Source: Flammeovirga sp. SJP92
GTDB lineage: Bacteria > Bacteroidota > Bacteroidia > Cytophagales > Flammeovirgaceae
Assembly (NCBI RefSeq): GCF_001583495.1
Contig: NZ_LQAQ01000111.1
Span: forward strand, 186,001-250,000
DNA: 64,000 bases
Direction: 5' to 3'
The position numbers and the translations under genes were made by a program. Under the pieces are notes generated by a model. That model was given only the letters and a program-made list of their open reading frames with translations. It did no database searches and had not been told where the DNA came from. Shown here one piece after another: positions 60,507 through 64,000 of the stretch (positions within the stretch are counted from its first letter, which is position 1; each line of letters opens with the position of its first letter).

Positions 60507-63041
60507 ATGCAAGCAAACTATTTAGAAATGCGTAATATCGTATTATGTGTTTTATTTTTTTTAACATCAATATTGGCTTATTCTGCTGATGTTGCTCCTC
60601 ATATTGATTTATATAATGATATAAATAGTGTCGAAAAACAGGGTGATATCATGGTGGTAGGTGGTTTTAAATCATCAGACTACAAAGGGGCAGTTTATGT
60701 TTATCAAAATGTAAATAATACTTGGGACAAGATTGCAATTCTGAGTTCTTCTGTAAATAATGAAGCAGATGATGATTGGTTTGGTTATTCAATCGCTTTG
60801 ACTGAAACTACTATTGTAGTAGGGGCTCCAAAAGCTGGAAAAGTTTATGTTTTTGAAAAACCTGAAACAGGATGGGAAGATATGACAGAATCTGCTGTTT
60901 TATCGACACCTTATCAACGAGGTGATCATTTTGGTTATTCAGTTGCAATTGGAGCAAATGAAATTGCTGTGGGAGCTTATCAAGCGTATAATTACCAAGG
61001 TCGTATTGCATTATACCAAAAATTGGAAAATGAAAAATGGAGTGAACAAAATACAACTCTTACTACTTTGCTGTCAGCATCTCCAACAACAAATGAATAT
61101 GTTGGTCACGAGATTGTATTACAAGGTACTACGTTAGTAACAGGAGCATTAGGGTATTCTTCTTGGAATGGAGCATTGTTCGTTTATGATATAACTGCTG
61201 AAAAAACAGTTGAGGGGACTTTACTTCCAATGGCAAAACTAACAGCGTCATCACCAGATTATCAATTGGGAATTCACCTTGCAATATCAGAGGATCAAAA
61301 TACTATTGCAGCTACAGAATATGGACGTAGTAAAGCCGGTTCGGTGAGAATGTTTGTGAAATCAGATACTGAAGCTTGGAGTGATAGAACAGAAAAATTT
61401 AATATCAGCGAAAATGACATTGTCAATGGAGATCTTTTTGGTTCAGCATTGAATTTTAATGAAAATCGAATAGCAATAAGTGCAAGAGAAAAGAATAATG
61501 GACAAGGTAAAGTCTATGAATATTCGATTGCAGATGATAAACCATCTGTAAGTTTGATTAATACTTATGAGGCACATGATGCTGAAGAAGGGCATCTTTT
61601 TGGTAAGGAACTTTGTTATTTTGGGGAAGGAAAATTGATTGTGGCTGCTCCTTCAAAAGAAAACGATAAATTATATTTCTTTGGAGATCAGGAAGGTCCA
61701 TTCAATAGAGAATATTATACCAAGTCTAGACATATTGACATTGATGGTAATTATATGGTGATGGGTGCTTATGACGGAGATCATTCAGGAGTTGCATTTG
61801 TGTATCATTTTGAGAATGAAATGTGGGTTGAGGTAGCAATGTTAGTACCAAGTGATGGCCAAAAGGGAGATATGTTCGGTTTTGCAGTTGCGATCCAAGG
61901 AGATGTAATTGTTGTAGGAGCACCAAACGCAGAGAAGACTTATGTGTTTGAAAAGTCATCTACAGAGACATGGAAAAGTATGAAAGAAACTCGAGCACTT
62001 TCGCCTATAAACAAAGGTTACTTTGGTTATTCTGTAGATGTGCAAGATAAAACAATCTTAGTGGGAGCGTACCAAACTAATAACTACCAAGGTAGTGCCT
62101 ACCTTTATAGAAGAGATGGAGCCACTTGGTCTGATGATTTAACAGTACATAATCTAACTTCTCCATCACCGCAAGTCAATGAATACTATGGTCATGTTTT
62201 AAAAATTGAAGGGAATACAATAGCAATAGGAGCTTTAGGGAATAACAATTGGAAAGGGACCGTTTATGTTTACAATATTCCACCTAATGGAGAATTGGAT
62301 CTTAACACTCCACCTGTAGACCTTTCAGTATCCAATGATGGTGAAGATTATCAATTTGGAATTCATTTCGATTTAAATCAGAATACTATTGCTGTTACTG
62401 ATTATGGAAGAGATGTAAATGGAAACGTTTATGTATACCAGAGAGAAGAAGGCAAATTATGGACTGATAGGACAGAAAGTTATGTAATCGAAAATCCAAA
62501 CCCAGCAGATGGAAGTGGTTTTGGGAGTGCAATTCATATAAAAGGTGATACTCTTGCAATTGGATCTTATGGTGATAACAAAATTGGATCAGCTCATGTT
62601 TATCAACTTACTGATTATAATGCGAGGTGGATTTTCAATTATCAATTAGAAAGAGGTGAAGAAAATGATTTATTTGGTGCTGATCTAAAATTGATGGAAA
62701 ACCATTTAGTGGTTTTGGCAGGGAATAGAAAAGGAGACTTTCTTCATACTTTCACATTGCCTACAATTAGTGCTGTTACTTCAATAAAAGATCAAGACTT
62801 AATTGCTATTCCTAAATTATTGAATACAGATCCTGTGTTAAGACACGTGTCAAGGATTTTACAGTTTGTAGACCTTCAGTCTAAACATTATTCCTATTCT
62901 GTTATAGGTGTTGATGGTAAATTATTACAAAAGGGAGAATTAAATTCTAAAAGACAGATTGAATTAGAAACTGAAGGTGCTCATTTTATCATACAGCTTA
63001 TTGAATCGAAGTCTAAAACGAAATACACATTTAGATATTAG
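60507..63041 (+). CDS. Secreted FG-GAP-repeat propeller protein with C-terminal sorting-like domain (paralogue 1)
   Basis: 844 residues from the ATG at 60507 (MQANYLEMRNIVLCVLFFLT); an upstream TTG at 60468 adds 13 residues before the signal. The body is two homologous halves of about 380 residues. Each is built of FG-GAP-like repeats such as WFGYSIALTETTIVVGAPKA, KVYVFEK and GYSVAIGANEIAVGAYQ. Half two repeats the pattern with MFGFAVAIQGDVIVVGAPNA and GYSVDVQDKTILVGAYQT. The last ~55 residues (YSYSVIGVDGKLLQKGELNS ... AHFIIQLIE) look like a type IX sorting domain. Surface binding or adhesion is possible, but the ligand is unknown. A homologous gene follows. Confidence 0.82.
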   Translation: MQANYLEMRNIVLCVLFFLTSILAYSADVAPHIDLYNDINSVEKQGDIMVVGGFKSSDYKGAVYVYQNVNNTWDKIAILSSSVNNEADDDWFGYSIALTETTIVVGAPKAGKVYVFEKPETGWEDMTESAVLSTPYQRGDHFGYSVAIGANEIAVGAYQAYNYQGRIALYQKLENEKWSEQNTTLTTLLSASPTTNEYVGHEIVLQGTTLVTGALGYSSWNGALFVYDITAEKTVEGTLLPMAKLTASSPDYQLGIHLAISEDQNTIAATEYGRSKAGSVRMFVKSDTEAWSDRTEKFNISENDIVNGDLFGSALNFNENRIAISAREKNNGQGKVYEYSIADDKPSVSLINTYEAHDAEEGHLFGKELCYFGEGKLIVAAPSKENDKLYFFGDQEGPFNREYYTKSRHIDIDGNYMVMGAYDGDHSGVAFVYHFENEMWVEVAMLVPSDGQKGDMFGFAVAIQGDVIVVGAPNAEKTYVFEKSSTETWKSMKETRALSPINKGYFGYSVDVQDKTILVGAYQTNNYQGSAYLYRRDGATWSDDLTVHNLTSPSPQVNEYYGHVLKIEGNTIAIGALGNNNWKGTVYVYNIPPNGELDLNTPPVDLSVSNDGEDYQFGIHFDLNQNTIAVTDYGRDVNGNVYVYQREEGKLWTDRTESYVIENPNPADGSGFGSAIHIKGDTLAIGSYGDNKIGSAHVYQLTDYNARWIFNYQLERGEENDLFGADLKLMENHLVVLAGNRKGDFLHTFTLPTISAVTSIKDQDLIAIPKLLNTDPVLRHVSRILQFVDLQSKHYSYSVIGVDGKLLQKGELNSKRQIELETEGAHFIIQLIESKSKTKYTFRY

Positions 63042-63248
63042 TGAATAATTAAGTACAAATTCAAAATTATCTAATACTAATTCTATTTATTGTTTTGCGA
63101 TTGCTTCCTTCAAAAAAACTTTTAATAGAACCACTATTAATACGTTTTTTAGCGTTGTACTTACAAAAAATAAATTAGAATTAACTATGATTTATTTTTG
63201 ATTTAGTACTTATCTGAATTAGGTTACAACTATAGAGTCAGTAGAATA

Positions 63249-63284
63249 AGGCTATTTCATTTTTTGGAATAGCCTAATTTTTTT
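63249..63284 (+). terminator. Terminator downstream of FG-GAP paralogue 1
   Basis: Stem AGGCTATT / AATAGCCT with a T-rich loop, followed by TTTTTTT. It lies about 210 bases past the stop of paralogue 1. Confidence 0.65.
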
Positions 63285-63428
63285 GAATGCGAATTAATTT
63301 TTGATGGAATTGTTGTAATAATACGACTTGATATTCATCTGTATGTAGATGAATTGATCATTATTGGCTTTTTAGATGAGAATGTAATTATAAATCATAT
63401 AACAATATTTATATCAATAAAAACTGAC

Positions 63429-63460
63429 TTGATAAACAAATTTAAAACAGGTTATCTTTG
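63429..63460 (+). promoter_or_regulatory. Full Bacteroidota-type promoter for FG-GAP paralogue 2
   Basis: TTG at 63429-63431, a 21-base spacer, and TATCTTTG at 63453-63460. Both elements and the spacing fit the Bacteroidota consensus (TTG, 19-21 bases, TAnnTTTG). The predicted start is near 63467. Confidence 0.6.
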
Positions 63461-63608
63461 AGTGAATTAATTAAAAACCCTTTGTGAAGTTAAAATAAAT
63501 ATTACAAAAAATAAATAACTCCTTTGCTATTTAAATATTAATCAATACTTTTGTCAAAAGTACTTTTTATTAAATTTTATTTAACGATTTTAAATTAAAC
63601 TCAAAACA

Positions 63609-64000
63609 ATGAAAGCGAACTATTTCTGGGTGCGTAACATGTCTTTGTGCGTACTCCTCCTCCTCATGTCTAACATTTCATACTGTTACAGTGTTGCTCC
63701 AGATCTTGATTTGTATCAAGATATTAACAGTATTGAAAAACATGGTGACATTATGGTAGTCGGAGGTATTAGATCTTCAGATTATGCAGGTGCGGCCTAT
63801 GTTTACAAAAATGTAAACAATGTATGGGAAAATGTAGCCATTTTAAGATCTTCTAAAGGTCTATTGGCTAACGATGACTTATTTGGATTTTCAATTGCAG
63901 TCAATGATGATGTGATTGTTGTTGGAGCTCCATTATCGGGTAAAGTTTATGTTTATGAAAAACCTGCTTCAGGCTGGTCAGACATGACTGAAACTTTAGA
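63609..64000 (+). CDS. FG-GAP-repeat secreted protein, paralogue 2 (3' end outside window)
   Basis: The first 130 codons are inside the window; the gene runs past the edge. MKANYFWVRNMSLCVLLLLM is a signal peptide closely similar to that of paralogue 1 (MQANYLEMRNIVLCVLFFLT). The mature start LDLYQDINSIEKHGDIMVVG, then GAAYVYKNVNNVWENVAIL and VIVVGAPLSGKVYVYEKPAS, matches paralogue 1 nearly residue for residue over ~125 positions. This is a tandem duplication with strong conservation. Whether it also has two halves and a sorting domain cannot be seen. Confidence 0.85.
   Translation, partial: MKANYFWVRNMSLCVLLLLMSNISYCYSVAPDLDLYQDINSIEKHGDIMVVGGIRSSDYAGAAYVYKNVNNVWENVAILRSSKGLLANDDLFGFSIAVNDDVIVVGAPLSGKVYVYEKPASGWSDMTETL

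Larger units (their letters stand above)
63042..63608. other. Intergenic stretch of about 570 bases with terminators and a promoter
   Basis: Contains a small hairpin TTAATAG / CTATTAA at 63122-63140 followed by T-rich sequence, a better terminator at 63249-63284, and a complete promoter candidate at 63429-63460. No gene was recognised. The promoter shows the second FG-GAP gene has its own start and a leader of about 140 bases. Confidence 0.5.

Noticed and set aside
63546-63567. Terminator at TACTTTTG / CAAAAGTA before FG-GAP paralogue 2
   Set aside because: The loop would be a single base and the site lies inside the probable leader of paralogue 2, so it is more likely chance symmetry.
1-64000. 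tRNA, rRNA, CRISPR, prophage or intact insertion sequence
   Set aside because: Both strands were read for cloverleaf, repeat-spacer and transposase patterns; none was seen.

Overview
The window is AT-rich DNA from a Bacteroidota bacterium. The support is internal: type IX-style secreted proteins, PspC/GIN, YceI, DUF4421 and LEA-14 proteins typical of the phylum, GH92 mannosidases, a two-component-propeller regulator, a RidA/Pta/AckA set, weak use of Shine-Dalgarno sites, and repeated matches to the Bacteroidota -7 promoter box TAnnTTTG. The style (secreted glycan enzymes, long FG-GAP proteins, low GC) fits a marine Cytophagia/Flammeovirga-like organism, but genus is inference. No rRNA, tRNA, CRISPR array, phage or intact insertion sequence was seen.

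Layout. 1-12.7 kb: the 3' end of a secreted protein, a DPE2-like 4-alpha-glucanotransferase with a LacI-type operator candidate in its leader, a DUF4421 barrel, dnaX (tau/gamma) split by an A10 frameshift site, a possible small RNA, YceI and HIRAN proteins, and a 1080-residue fusion of a nucleotide-transporter-like membrane domain with HEAT repeats and a cyclic-nucleotide-binding domain. 13-24.6 kb: a coiled-coil protein, a double PspC/GIN protein, a secreted FKBP, a membrane-bound LuxR-type regulator, a DMT exporter, a caspase-like protein and an SF1 helicase. 25-41 kb: a TonB-dependent receptor, Crp/rhodanese, a DUF985 cupin, a PAS histidine kinase with a degenerate ATPase domain, a secreted DRGH nuclease, pta-ackA, RidA, an HPt plus sigma-54 activator pair, an alpha-carbonic anhydrase and aspartate kinase. 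41-48 kb: an amidase, Lrp, an M28 peptidase and a propeller/LuxR membrane regulator.

48.5-59.5 kb is the clearest functional unit: glycosylasparaginase, GH92, GH20, GH92 and GH92 in one direction, ending at a strong terminator. Together these would remove mannose and GlcNAc and finally cut the GlcNAc-Asn bond, which fits breakdown of N-linked glycans. It lies divergent from the propeller regulator, and the gap between them has 10-bp phased direct repeats and a palindrome. No SusC/SusD pair is present. 59.5-64 kb: a MITE-like imperfect palindrome, a glutathione peroxidase, and two paralogous FG-GAP secreted proteins (the second cut by the window edge).

The most striking signal is dnaX: the gamma frame stops directly after a run of ten A, the -1 frame continues for 229 codons as a tau C-terminus, and a 9-bp stem-loop sits 10 nt downstream. 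This is the architecture of programmed frameshifting or transcriptional slippage.
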